Shown here in pieces: positions 53,379-61,628 of a stretch of 64,000 bases of DNA. Origin of the DNA: Streptomyces sp. NBC_00878 (GTDB lineage: Bacteria; Actinomycetota; Actinomycetes; Streptomycetales; Streptomycetaceae); the NCBI RefSeq assembly GCF_026341515.1, contig NZ_JAPEOK010000001.1, forward strand, positions 5,642,001 through 5,706,000. Direction: 5' to 3'. The position numbers were made by a program, and so were the translations under genes. The notes beneath the pieces were generated by a model, which worked only from the letters and a program-made list of their open reading frames with translations, was not told the DNA's origin and did not search any database. Every line of letters starts with the position of its first letter. Positions within the stretch are counted from its first letter, which is position 1.

Positions 53379-54535
53379 CACGCGTCGGGCGCGCGGCGGT
53401 CGGTGACGAGGTCCATGCGGGAGGCCGTGAGGAGACGGGCGGGGTCGCCGTCCCCCGGCGCCGAACCGTCCGCCCCGAGGGCTCCGCCGTCGAGGAGCGC
53501 CGTCAGCTCGGCCGCCCGGCCGCGATCCGTGAGACCGAGGACGAGGCCGGGGTCGGCGTCGAGCCCGCCGCGTACGTCGACCAGCCGCACCACGACGTCG
53601 TCGCGCTGGAAGATCGTGCTGCGCAGCACCGGTCCGCGCGGATCGTCCGCCGCCTCCTCGTCGTACCGGGCGAGCAACTCGGCCAGTCGCATACCGCGGC
53701 CCTCACGGGCCGGGTAGTACAGCGCGTGCCGCACGGCGTCCGTACTCTCCTGGCCCGCCGTCACATGGTGGACGGCGGGCAGCGCCGCGCGGGTGAAGAA
53801 GACCCGGGCGGACTCGGGGTCGTCGAGGTCCCGGTCCTGCTCCAGGTAGGGGTTGATGGCCTCCTCGACGGCCCGTACCTCGGGCTGCCGGGCGACGTGG
53901 CGCAGCGCGGCGAGCAGATCGCCCCGCACCTCGACGGCGCGGACCACGCGGTTGCCGTGCATGAACAGGGAGGTGCGGCACAGCCGGGTGGTGTCGTCGA
54001 CCCGCGGCTCCGGCGGCGCGTAGTCGGCGAGGATCTTGGCGACGGTGTCCTCGCTGCCCGGCTTGACCGTGAAGGTGAGCGCGTGGCGGATCAGCCCGTC
54101 ACCGATCCGGGGCGACGCCTGGAGCCGGCGCTCCCCGGGCGCGGTGTCCGCCGCCGGGCCGCCGGTCTCGCGGACGACGCCGAAGCGAAGCGACCTGGTG
54201 TCCCGGACGCAGCTGTGCAGCGGCTCCACCATCCGCACGTGTTCCTCACTGTTCACCCAGGTGAGGAACGGCGGGGCGCTTTCCCACTCACTCGTGATGA
54301 GCCATTGGGAGGGATTCTCGATGGACTGGCACAACTGGTCACTGACATGTCCGGGGACGGAGGCGACCTGGTTGCACAGACCCTCGTACGCCTCCAGGAA
54401 CCGCTGCTGGGCCCCGTCGTGGACGTCCACCAGCAGGACGACCCGGAGCCGGGAGCCGTCGAACACGGACTGGGAGACACACTGCGACGCATGCTGCGTC
54501 AGCGGTTCCGAAACACGTTCAGACGCGGTGGTCAT
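53378..54535 (-). CDS. SchA/CurD-like protein (WhiE-ORFI-like)
   Basis: The ATG at 54535 gives 385 residues, with GAAGGAGA about 11 nt upstream. The N-terminal ~120 residues form a ferredoxin-like ABM-type domain ([20 protein letters not shown], then [17 protein letters not shown]). The rest holds two more alpha/beta segments of the SchA/CurD-like family ([40 protein letters not shown]). It is the first gene of the PKS operon, as WhiE ORFI homologues are. The reaction is unknown; oxygenation of the anthrone-type intermediate is plausible. Confidence 0.85.
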   Translation of the reverse strand: MTTASERVSEPLTQHASQCVSQSVFDGSRLRVVLLVDVHDGAQQRFLEAYEGLCNQVASVPGHVSDQLCQSIENPSQWLITSEWESAPPFLTWVNSEEHVRMVEPLHSCVRDTRSLRFGVVRETGGPAADTAPGERRLQASPRIGDGLIRHALTFTVKPGSEDTVAKILADYAPPEPRVDDTTRLCRTSLFMHGNRVVRAVEVRGDLLAALRHVARQPEVRAVEEAINPYLEQDRDLDDPESARVFFTRAALPAVHHVTAGQESTDAVRHALYYPAREGRGMRLAELLARYDEEAADDPRGPVLRSTIFQRDDVVVRLVDVRGGLDADPGLVLGLTDRGRAAELTALLDGGALGADGSAPGDGDPARLLTASRMDLVTDRRAPDA

Positions 54536-54686
54536 CCTGCGCACATCTCCTTCGTGGGGGCAGAGACGGACGAACTCGGCCACGTCGGTGTGACGTCGGC
54601 GTGCCTCGATCCTGAGCCCGCCCCCGCGAGTGCGCGACTCGTGTGCGCTGGGCCAGTGACCTGCGGGCCTGGTGGCCGGGGCCGGT

Positions 54687-55415
54687 TCAGGCGAGGTGGG
54701 CGAAGACGACGAGGTTCTCCGTGTAGTCCTTGGCCGTACGGTCGTAGTCACCCGCACAGGTGATGAGCCGGACCTGGGCCCGGGCCGTGTCGCCGTACAC
54801 GCGCTTGCTGGGGAAGTGCTCCTTGTCGAACGTCTCCACGCTGTCGACCACGAAGGAGGCCTTGCTCCCGTCGGCTCGTTTGACGGAGAAGGAGTCGCCC
54901 TTCGCCAGTCCTCCGAGGTTCGCGAACACGGCGGGCGACTTCGCCGTGTCGACGTGCCCGGCGATGACCGACGTGCCCGTCTCCCCGGGGGACGGCCCCT
55001 CGGCATGCCAGCCGACGAGGTTGATGTCGTCGGCGGGAGGAGGTTCGAGCTGTCCGTTGCGACCGATGGCGAGAGCCATGAAGGGGGCGTCGACGAAGAT
55101 TTTCGGAATGAGCAGGCGCAGGGGCTTCGACCGAGGCAGATGCTTCCCCGCCGCCCGTCTTTCAGGCTGCCTTGCCGATTGCCCCGCCGGCTGACCGGCA
55201 GGCGGAGCCGACGCGGAGGCGTGGGCGGCGCCTGATGCGCCGGAGGCGCCGGACGGCGTGTCGTTGCCGCCGAACAGGCTCACGGCCAGGACCAGGGCGG
55301 CCGCGGCACCGATCACCATCACCTTGGTACGGGACCCCTGCTCGGTCGGGTCGGGCTCGTTGTTGACGGGTCTGCCACCGGGTTTGTCTGCGGGGGAAGA
55401 AGGACGGACTGCCAT
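54687..55415 (-). CDS. Class F sortase
   Basis: The ATG at 55415 follows GAGGTGG; 242 residues. One N-terminal membrane helix (VMVIGAAAALVLAVSLFGG) and a Pro/Ala/Ser stalk precede the sortase barrel. The catalytic His is in SVIAGHVDTAKSPAVF, the Cys in VRLITCAGDYD, and the Arg-region is RTAKDYTENLVVFAHL. Class F sortases are actinobacterial transpeptidases that anchor surface proteins. The adjacent gene encodes a likely substrate. Confidence 0.9.
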   Translation of the reverse strand: MAVRPSSPADKPGGRPVNNEPDPTEQGSRTKVMVIGAAAALVLAVSLFGGNDTPSGASGASGAAHASASAPPAGQPAGQSARQPERRAAGKHLPRSKPLRLLIPKIFVDAPFMALAIGRNGQLEPPPADDINLVGWHAEGPSPGETGTSVIAGHVDTAKSPAVFANLGGLAKGDSFSVKRADGSKASFVVDSVETFDKEHFPSKRVYGDTARAQVRLITCAGDYDRTAKDYTENLVVFAHLA

Positions 55416-55522
55416 CGGACACCACCTCACCGGGGCACGGCAGCAAATCGGACGGGGGACGGGGACGGGGACGGGGGACGGGGACGGAAGCGGGACGGAG
55501 GTGGGACACGGGGAAAGCCGGC

Positions 55523-55555
55523 GTGGCCGCCACGCACCACGCGCGTGGCGGCCAC
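55523..55555. terminator. Hairpin between surface-protein gene and sortase gene
   Basis: GTGGCCGCCACGC (55523-55535) pairs perfectly with GCGTGGCGGCCAC (55543-55555) over a 7-base loop, 25 bp after the surface-protein stop. It likely separates or attenuates the transcript toward the sortase gene. Confidence 0.7.
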
Positions 55556-55579
55556 AACGGCTATCGCACCGGGCACGGA

Positions 55580-56101
55580 TCAGGCCACGCTTCCGGCGGT
55601 CTTCTTGCGGCGCGCCGCGTACAGACCCGTTCCGACGACCGCCAGGACGGCGAGCCCGCCCGCGGTCACGGTCGACGCGGCCAACGCGCCGCCGCCGGTG
55701 TGCATTCCGCCACTGGGCTTCGCGCGGTCACCGCTCCAGGAGCCCTCGTCCTTCTTGCCGCTCCAGGAGTCCTCCTCCTGCTTCGTGCTGCCGGACTCCT
55801 TGCCCTGCTCCTTCTCCTGGTAGCCACCCGAGTCCCGCTTGGTGTCCTTCGCGGTGCCCAGGTCGCCCTCGTCCGCCGCGGTCAGCGCACCACCACCCGT
55901 GTGCATGCCACCGCGCGGCGAGTCGTGGGTGGCCTCCTTGTCGTACTCCTTCTCCTTGCCGCTGTCCTTGTCCTGCTCCTTGCTGTACGAGGAGTCCGTG
56001 CTGTTGTCCCATTCGTCCGCGGCCGCGTAGGCACCGGGTGCGCCGAGAACGAGGACGGTCGAAGCCGCCGCAGTGGCGAGGAGCATGCGAGCAGAGCGCA
56101 T
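55580..56101 (-). CDS. Secreted surface protein, probable sortase F substrate
   Basis: The ATG at 56101 (RSARMLLATAAASTVLVLGA signal peptide, cleavage near AYAAADE) gives 173 residues. The middle is a highly charged Lys/Asp/Glu/Ser stretch. The end is GGMHTGGGALAA, then a hydrophobic helix (STVTAGGLAVLAVVGTGLYAA) and a RRKK tail: a cell-wall sorting layout with HTGGG in place of LPxTG. The same GGMHTGGGAL block also occurs once in the middle of the protein. The sortase gene lies next to it, 164 bp downstream. Anchoring is inferred, not shown. Confidence 0.75.
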   Translation of the reverse strand: MRSARMLLATAAASTVLVLGAPGAYAAADEWDNSTDSSYSKEQDKDSGKEKEYDKEATHDSPRGGMHTGGGALTAADEGDLGTAKDTKRDSGGYQEKEQGKESGSTKQEEDSWSGKKDEGSWSGDRAKPSGGMHTGGGALAASTVTAGGLAVLAVVGTGLYAARRKKTAGSVA

Positions 56102-56594
56102 CTGACGTTCCTTCCGTCGGCGGCCGGGCAGCTGGTGCTTCGTCAGCTGGTGTGGCCCGCCCCCGACGTGAACCACCGTCAGTCAGCTGTCCACCCGCCA
56201 CCACTCAAGACGATCACACGGGTGAACCCGCCCGGGATCTTGGGCGTGTCGCGCCTCCTGCTGGCCGATCTCGGTCACGTTCCCTTCGCCGCAGATCCGG
56301 TTGCCCGGCGGCGACTGTGGTGGATGCAATGTCCGGCATGGCTACCGAGGCGCGCCCATCGCCCCTTGGAGGGGAGCGGACTGACGGGTCATTCGTCCTC
56401 CGGATCGGCGCTCTCGCTCCGCTGACCCGGCCCGGCCCGGCCCGGCTGGGCAGAGGCGGGCCGGCACTTGCTCGCCGGCCTGGGCGTGGCCGCCCCGGCG
56501 GGGGAGTATCACAGCGCCGTCGCCCGCGCCGCCGCCACCAGGGCCGACGCCCTCGGCCTGCCGTGCCTCTGCTGCGTTCCCACGGCACGGACCG

Positions 56595-56622
56595 GGTACG
56601 TACGGTACGCACCGTACGTACC
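56595..56622. promoter_or_regulatory. 28-bp palindrome (possible operator)
   Basis: GGTACGTACGGT and ACCGTACGTACC are perfect 12-bp arms around ACGC. The arms themselves are built from GTAC steps. It sits inside the region with the possible degenerate CDS and has no assigned partner regulator. Confidence 0.6.
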
Positions 56623-56770
56623 GCCGAATCCTGGCCGCGCGTCGCGGTCGAAGGCACCCGCGGGCAGATCCAGTTCTCCCGCATGCCAGGCATCAGCGTG
56701 TGGCAATGGGCCGGGACGCCCATCCAGGTCGTCGACCGGGACCCGGCGAAGCCCGATCGCTTTCGGATCC

Positions 56771-56813
56771 TGCACACCGGCTGAGCCGATCGCGATGGCT
56801 CAGCCGGTGTGCA
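56771..56813. terminator. Strong bidirectional hairpin downstream of the DUF1062 gene
   Basis: TGCACACCGGCTGAGCC and GGCTCAGCCGGTGTGCA form a perfect 17-bp stem with a 9-base loop, 53 bp beyond the DUF1062 stop. The stop of the possible + strand remnant lies inside the stem. Confidence 0.8.
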
Positions 56814-56865
56814 GGCCCCTGGTCCCGAGTCCCGAGGAGGACTCTGCGCCTGAACGCGGGAGGGC

Positions 56866-57495
56866 TCAGTGCTTGAGCGTGAAGGTGAAGTCGCCGGAGA
56901 GCCTGCCGCTCAGCCGGACCGCCGAGACGAGATTCCCCTCCGTGATCAGCCTCTCGACCTCGGCCCGCGAAAGACCGAAGCCTTCAGCGATGAGCCGCAC
57001 CGGCCGGACGGGTATCCGCGCCGCGAAGCGAACCGATACGTCGATGGCGTAGTTCGCGTCGGCCATTTCCTTCACCTCCTTCACCTCCTTCACCTCCTTC
57101 ACTTCCTTCACTTCCTTCACGTCGGTCACCTCGCGGTCCTGGTGATCCGATCCGCCGGTGTCGAGACGCCAGGCGTTGTCCCAGTCGAGGGCGATGCGAT
57201 TGCGGCGCCGTACGACCGGATCCTGGAGCAGCTCGGCCGCCAGGCCGGGGTCGTTGTCATGCAGCCGGTCCAGCAGTCCGGGCCGTATGGAGCGCACGTT
57301 CATCCGTTCCATGACCGTGAGCTTCGTGGTCTCCCCGCAGGCGGTACAGAGCGCGAGGAGCCAGACATCGAGGACCTTGTGGTTGGCGTTGACGCGGAAT
57401 TTGCCGCTCGTCCGGAAACGCTCGGACGCGCACGCGTGGCAACGACGGAGAACGAGGGGCAGGCAGGTGGGCATGACCACCCAGTTTTCGAGCAC
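56866..57495 (-). CDS. DUF1062 family protein
   Basis: The GTG at 57495 gives 209 residues; an in-frame ATG lies at 57474. The N-terminus PTCLPLVLRRCHACASERFR, then FRVNANHKVLDVWLLALCTA and CGETTKLTVMERMNVRSI, shows two CxxC-type pairs (CHAC, CTAC) of a small zinc ribbon, as in DUF1062. A linker of six EVK units (VKEVKEVKEVKEVKEVKE) joins it to a C-terminal S4-like segment (IAEGFGLSRAEVERLITEGN, then LSGDFTFTLKH). Function unknown; zinc and possibly RNA binding are suggested by these folds. Confidence 0.85.
   Translation of the reverse strand: MLENWVVMPTCLPLVLRRCHACASERFRTSGKFRVNANHKVLDVWLLALCTACGETTKLTVMERMNVRSIRPGLLDRLHDNDPGLAAELLQDPVVRRRNRIALDWDNAWRLDTGGSDHQDREVTDVKEVKEVKEVKEVKEVKEMADANYAIDVSVRFAARIPVRPVRLIAEGFGLSRAEVERLITEGNLVSAVRLSGRLSGDFTFTLKH
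57071..57120 (-). repeat. 9-bp coding tandem repeat (KEV units)
   Basis: Five and a half copies of TTCACCTCC/TTCACTTCC, in frame, encode the EVKEVK linker of the DUF1062 protein. Confidence 0.9.
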
Positions 57496-57700
57496 AGAAG
57501 TACACCGGTTTCAGTGAGAAGTCCGCAGCAAAAAGCAGCGCGGCGCACATGCGCGACGCGCGACAGATCAGCACTCGGGAGGTCTCACACGGTGTACAAC
57601 GGCACGTCCTTGCCCAGACGACTTGGTCCGGCAGCACGGTAATGGCGCACGGCGGCGCTGCTCCACCGGTTTTCGAGGCCAGTGGTTTTCGAGCGCCTCA

Positions 57701-57758
57701 CACGGTCACGGTCACGGTCACGGCCACGGTGACGGTGACGGTGACGGTCATGGTGACC
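57701..57758. repeat. 6-bp repeat overlapping the histidine kinase stop
   Basis: (CACGGT)n then (GTGACG)n hexamers; the two halves are partly complementary, so a weak hairpin is possible. It spans the last codons of the kinase gene and may help termination. Confidence 0.6.
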
Positions 57759-58863
57759 GTGCGGGCAGTTCCACAGTGATACGGATCCCGCCGGCCGGGC
57801 GCGGGGTGAGGGTGAGCGTTCCGTCGTGCGCCTGGGTGATGGTCTTGACGATGGCCAGGCCGAGGCCGACGCCCGCGTGGTCGGTGTGGATGCGCTCGGT
57901 GCCGCGCTGGAAGGGCTCGGTGAGGGTCGAGACCAGCTGGGGGGTGAGCTGCTCGCCGGTGTTTTCGACGGTGAGCACCACCGTCGTGGAGCGGACGCCG
58001 GTGGTGACCCACACGGTGCCTTCCTTGGGCAGGTTGTGGACGATCGCGTTGTGCACGAGGTTCGTGGTCAGTTGCAGCAGGAGCGAGGGCGATCCGAGCG
58101 CGGGGGTGATGCCGCCGGAGGTGTCGAGGGCGACGCCCCGCCCTTCCGCGAGGGGGAGGAGGGTTTCGGTGGCCTCTTCCGCCAGGAGGGACAGGTCGAC
58201 GGGTTCGAGGGTGAAGGACCGTTGTTCGGCGCGACTGAGCAGGAGCAGTGCTTCCGTGAGGTCGATGGCTCGGGTGTTGACGGTGCGGAGGCGGCCGATG
58301 ATTTCGCCGGTGTCGTGGTGCGGATCGGTGCGGGCGACATCGAGCAGGGCCTTCGAGATCGCCAGCGGGGTACGCAACTCGTGCGAGGCGTTGGCCGCGA
58401 ATCTGCGCTGTTCGGCGACGTGCGCTTCGAGCCGTACGAGCATGGTGTCGAAGGCGTCGGCGAGTTCGCGGAACTCGTCCCTGCGGCCCGGCAGCCGGAT
58501 CCGGTGGGAGAGCGATCCGTTCGTGGCCATGCGGGTGGCGCTGGTGATCCGGGCCAGGGGGGCGAGCATGCGGCCGGCGAGGAGCCACCCGCCCACGAGG
58601 CCGAACACCAGCAGGAACGCCATGACTGCCGCCGCCCTCGGAGCGAAAACCTGGAGGAGGACGGACCGGACGGGAAAGACATCACCCGGGGGCTTGTCAT
58701 CGGGGTTGTAGAGCATCGCGCGTTCGGGGACATAGCGGAGGAGGAACACCCACACCGCCGCGAGCAGCAGGGCACCGGTGAGCATGAGGAACGCGGCGTA
58801 GCTGAGGGTGAGTTTGAGCCGAACGCTCACCCCGGGCGCTCTACCCACGATCGCGTCCGTCAC
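57748..58863 (-). CDS. Sensor histidine kinase
   Basis: The GTG at 58863 has GGAGG 5 nt upstream and lies inside the response-regulator gene; 371 residues. Two membrane helices (SYAAFLMLTGALLLAAVWVF; APRAAAVMAFLLVFGLVGGW) flank a ~35-residue outside loop, then HAMP (AGRMLAPLARITSATRMATN), the H-box FAANASHELRTPLAISKALL, an N-box (LTTNLVHNAIVHN) and a G-box (HAGVGLGLAIVKTI). It should phosphorylate the coupled OmpR-type regulator in response to an unknown envelope signal. Confidence 0.93.
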   Translation of the reverse strand: MTDAIVGRAPGVSVRLKLTLSYAAFLMLTGALLLAAVWVFLLRYVPERAMLYNPDDKPPGDVFPVRSVLLQVFAPRAAAVMAFLLVFGLVGGWLLAGRMLAPLARITSATRMATNGSLSHRIRLPGRRDEFRELADAFDTMLVRLEAHVAEQRRFAANASHELRTPLAISKALLDVARTDPHHDTGEIIGRLRTVNTRAIDLTEALLLLSRAEQRSFTLEPVDLSLLAEEATETLLPLAEGRGVALDTSGGITPALGSPSLLLQLTTNLVHNAIVHNLPKEGTVWVTTGVRSTTVVLTVENTGEQLTPQLVSTLTEPFQRGTERIHTDHAGVGLGLAIVKTITQAHDGTLTLTPRPAGGIRITVELPARSP

Positions 58864-59596
58864 GGTCGCCTCCTTCCTGCCCGGTTTCCTCCTGCCCGGT
58901 TCCTTCCCTCCCGGTTTCCTCACGTCCCGTGCCGGGTGCTGTGTCGATGCGGTAGCCGACGCCTGGCACGGTGGCGATGATCCAGGGCTCGCCGAGCCGT
59001 TTGCGCAGGGCCGAGACGGTGATGCGTACGGCGTTGGTGAACGGGTCGGCGTTCTCGTCCCACGCCCGTTCCAGAAGTTCTTCGGCGCCGACGACACCGC
59101 CTTCGGCCGCGACGAGGACTTCGAGCACGGCGAACTGTTTCCTGGTCAGCGCGACATAGCGGCCGTCGCGGTAGACCTCGCGGCGGAACGGATCCAGCCG
59201 CAGCCCCGCGATCTCCCGTACGGGCGGCCGGTAGTGCACGCGCCGGCGGTCGAGTGCTCTGAGCCTGAGCACGAGCTCGCGCAGGTCGAAGGGTTTCGTG
59301 AGGTAGTCGTCGGCGCCGAGCCCGAACCCGGAGGCCTTGTCGTCGAGCCGGTCGGCGGCGGTGAGCATGAGGATCGGCAGACCGCTGCCGGAGGCGACGA
59401 TGCGCTTGGCGACCTCGTCACCGGACGGTCCGGGGATGTCGCGGTCGAGGACGGCGATGTCGTAGGTGTTGATGCTCAGCAGTTCCAGCGCGGTGTCGCC
59501 GTCACCGGCGATGTCGGCCGCGATCGCTTCCAGACGCAGGCCGTCGCGGATGGCCTCCGCCATATAGGGCTCATCCTCGACGACCAACACACGCAT
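58841..59596 (-). CDS. OmpR/PhoB-family response regulator
   Basis: ATG at 59596; 251 residues. The receiver domain has RVLVVEDEPYMAEAI and the phospho-acceptor in YDIAVLDRDIPGPSGDEV, with LMLTAADRLDDKASGFGLGA and the conserved Lys in DDYLTKPF. The winged-helix effector follows (LTRKQFAVLEVLVAAEGGVV; NAVRITVSALRKRLGEPWII). The C-terminus is a GREETGREGTGQEETGQEGG repeat tail that overlaps the kinase start by 23 nt. Confidence 0.95.
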   Translation of the reverse strand: MRVLVVEDEPYMAEAIRDGLRLEAIAADIAGDGDTALELLSINTYDIAVLDRDIPGPSGDEVAKRIVASGSGLPILMLTAADRLDDKASGFGLGADDYLTKPFDLRELVLRLRALDRRRVHYRPPVREIAGLRLDPFRREVYRDGRYVALTRKQFAVLEVLVAAEGGVVGAEELLERAWDENADPFTNAVRITVSALRKRLGEPWIIATVPGVGYRIDTAPGTGREETGREGTGQEETGQEGGDRDGRDRG

Positions 59597-59689
59597 GCCA
59601 TTGAGGGTACGAGTCGCTGCATATCGTCGGCATACGGAAACCCGCATACGTGCAGGCAACACCGCGCTGCCTTGCTCGTGGGGCGTGAT

Positions 59690-59722
59690 CCCCCTGGGGG
59701 ATACGAGGGATCCCTCAGGGGG
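59690..59722. terminator. Hairpin between the esterase and response-regulator genes
   Basis: CCCCCTGGGGGAT (59690-59702) pairs with ATCCCTCAGGGGG (59710-59722) with one mismatch over a 7-base loop. It lies 25 bp after the esterase stop and 94 bp before the regulator start, so it probably ends the esterase transcript. Confidence 0.6.
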
Positions 59723-59746
59723 AAATGATCTACGCCCGGCCTGTCA

Positions 59747-61405
59747 TCAGGACGTCGGAACGCCCGCCTGTGCCGCGAGGCGGTCCGGGTTGGTGGTGAG
59801 CCAGCCGTAGTCGATGCTGTTCCAGAACCCGCACTGGTGCCGGTCGGCGTACACCCTGGACTTCAGGGCCTCGCTGTCGTCACCGGGCAGCAGAGACATG
59901 TACGTGCCGCTGCCGTAGGACGGCCAGGCCGCCAGTCCCGCGGTCGTGGGGTTCGCGTGTTTCACGAAAGCGCCCCAGTAGCCCACCATCGCCGTGGACA
60001 GCTGCCGTTGCTCCGGAGTCTGCGACTTCGAGGTCTCCATGGGCCACAGGTAGCCGAGCTCGCTGGCGTGCGGGGCGCCGGAGTCGAAACCGGGCGGAGT
60101 CGTCGCGAGGGTGGGCGGGTGCGGGTCGTCGAACTGGTAGAAGTACGTCCTCGGTTGCCGAGCCGCGTACTGAGCCGTGAGGTTCTGGTACTCGCAGCCG
60201 CCCAGCCCGTAGAAGACGCTGCTGTCGTCCCACAGCGCGCTGATGGCGTACGTGCCGGCGTACGGGCGGTCGTAGGCGGTGTAGGGGTAGTGCGCGAGTA
60301 CGGCGTCCGCCGTCCGCGGCCCGAACTCCAGCCTGACCGCCCGCTCGTACTGGTCCTTCGTCGCGTTCGCGAACGGCAGGGCCCATTGGCGTACTTCGTC
60401 ACGGGTGCTGCCGATGAGGAGGGGAACGTGGTGGATCCGGCCGGTCCGTACGGCGACGCTCGGCGGGAGGGGCAGTTCGGGAACTCCGGACACGGGCAGG
60501 ATGCCGGTCAGGATGCCGCCGGTGAACCCGCTGCCGGCGCCCAGCAGTTCGCTCGTCGGCTTGGCCCGCAGGCAGGACACGGCGGTCGTCGCAGGGTCGG
60601 AACATCCGGCGGCCACGGCGTAGTCCTTGCCCCTGGCGAGGGCCTGGGCGGTCGTGTGGCTCGGGCAGCCGCCGCTCTGGATGATCGCGCCCGCGAACAG
60701 GCCGCGGGCCGGAGGTGAGGCCAGCAGCGCGCAGACGGAGTGGCCGCCGGCCGACTCGCCCGCGATGGTCACGCGGCCCGCGTCACCGCCGAAGGCGCCG
60801 ATGTTGCGCTGCGTCCAGCGAAGCGCCGCCTGCTGGTCGAGCAGGCCGTAGTTGCCCGCGCCCCGCCGGCTCAGCCCGGGCAGGTCGAGGAATCCGAACA
60901 CGCCCAGCCGGTAGTTGATCGTGACGACCACGACGTTCTCGGTCTTCGCGATCTGCGAGCCGTCGTAGAGGTCACCCGAACCGCCGGCGAAGCCCCCGCC
61001 GTGGATCCAGAACAGCACCGGCAGCGGGCGGTTCGTCCGCCGTTCGGGGGTGTAGACGTTGAGATAGAGGCAGTCCTCGCTCATGCCCGGGCCGTTGCCG
61101 TTGCCGTTGCCGGCGGCCGACTGCGGGCAGCGCGAGCCGTAGGAGGTGGCCGACCGTACGCCCGGCCAGGCGGAGGCGGGCGCGGGCGGTTGCCAGCGTC
61201 CGGCACCGGTCGGCGGGGCGGCGTACGGGATGCCGAGGAACCGGCTCACCCCGTCCGCCGCGGCTCCCGCGAGGGCGCCCGTGTCGGTGGAGACCGTCAG
61301 GGAGCGAGGGGAAGGGGTCGCGGACGCGGGCACGGCGGATACGACGTTCAACAGGGCGAGCAGGCTCACCAGGGTCGCAAGCCCTCGTAGGACGACGGAG
61401 CGCAC
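59747..61405 (-). CDS. Secreted type B carboxylesterase
   Basis: The GTG at 61405 has GGGAGG 4 nt upstream; 552 residues with a signal peptide (RSVVLRGLATLVSLLALLNV, cleavage near ASA-TP). The alpha/beta-hydrolase fold shows SEDCLYLNVYTPE, LFWIHGGGFAGGSG (oxyanion hole), the nucleophile in TIAGESAGGHSVCALL, the acid in STRDEVRQW and the His region SGAPHASELGYLW. Type B esterases cleave carboxylic esters. Export suggests a role in extracellular substrate use or detoxification. It is transcribed alone, with an AT-rich control region upstream. Confidence 0.93.
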   Translation of the reverse strand: MRSVVLRGLATLVSLLALLNVVSAVPASATPSPRSLTVSTDTGALAGAAADGVSRFLGIPYAAPPTGAGRWQPPAPASAWPGVRSATSYGSRCPQSAAGNGNGNGPGMSEDCLYLNVYTPERRTNRPLPVLFWIHGGGFAGGSGDLYDGSQIAKTENVVVVTINYRLGVFGFLDLPGLSRRGAGNYGLLDQQAALRWTQRNIGAFGGDAGRVTIAGESAGGHSVCALLASPPARGLFAGAIIQSGGCPSHTTAQALARGKDYAVAAGCSDPATTAVSCLRAKPTSELLGAGSGFTGGILTGILPVSGVPELPLPPSVAVRTGRIHHVPLLIGSTRDEVRQWALPFANATKDQYERAVRLEFGPRTADAVLAHYPYTAYDRPYAGTYAISALWDDSSVFYGLGGCEYQNLTAQYAARQPRTYFYQFDDPHPPTLATTPPGFDSGAPHASELGYLWPMETSKSQTPEQRQLSTAMVGYWGAFVKHANPTTAGLAAWPSYGSGTYMSLLPGDDSEALKSRVYADRHQCGFWNSIDYGWLTTNPDRLAAQAGVPTS

Positions 61406-61545
61406 GGAACCTCCCAAGAGGCGGCAGCGGGCCGGAAGGCCACATGCTCCGCCGCCCCCGGCGGCCGGACAACACGACTGTTCCGCTCAACAGACCTGCG
61501 CCGTGCCCTCAGATACGTCATCGGCACGCGATGCCCATACATCAG

Positions 61546-61581
61546 TCTGGTGTATATGCATGCATTTGGTATATGTCCAGA
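61546..61581. promoter_or_regulatory. AT-rich inverted repeat upstream of the esterase gene
   Basis: TCTGG (61546-61550) and CCAGA (61577-61581) flank a TATA-rich core with two related GTATATG half-sites and the palindrome ATGCATGCAT (61556-61565). The layout resembles a GntR-type operator. The GntR gene ends 48 bp away, but the true regulator is unknown. Confidence 0.4.
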
Positions 61582-61628
61582 CATGCGGGTTCCCTCCGAA
61601 GAGGTCGGCTGGAGTACGGGAGGAGGAG

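Larger units (their letters stand above)
56102..56865. other. Region with possible degenerate CDS and large palindrome
   Basis: No gene with a good start is evident. On the + strand, 56640-56784 reads as a plausible protein end (RVAVEGTRGQIQFSRMPGIS, then WQWAGTPIQVVDRDPAKPDR, ending ILHTG), but no matching upstream part stays in that frame; it may be the tail of a decayed gene. Other features are listed separately: a 28-bp palindrome at 56595-56622 and a terminator at 56771-56813. Confidence 0.4.

Noticed and set aside
55258..56784. Long + frame across the sortase and surface-protein genes
   Set aside because: Most of it is antisense to a clear sortase and signal-peptide protein; only its last ~48 codons look protein-like and are noted as a possible remnant.
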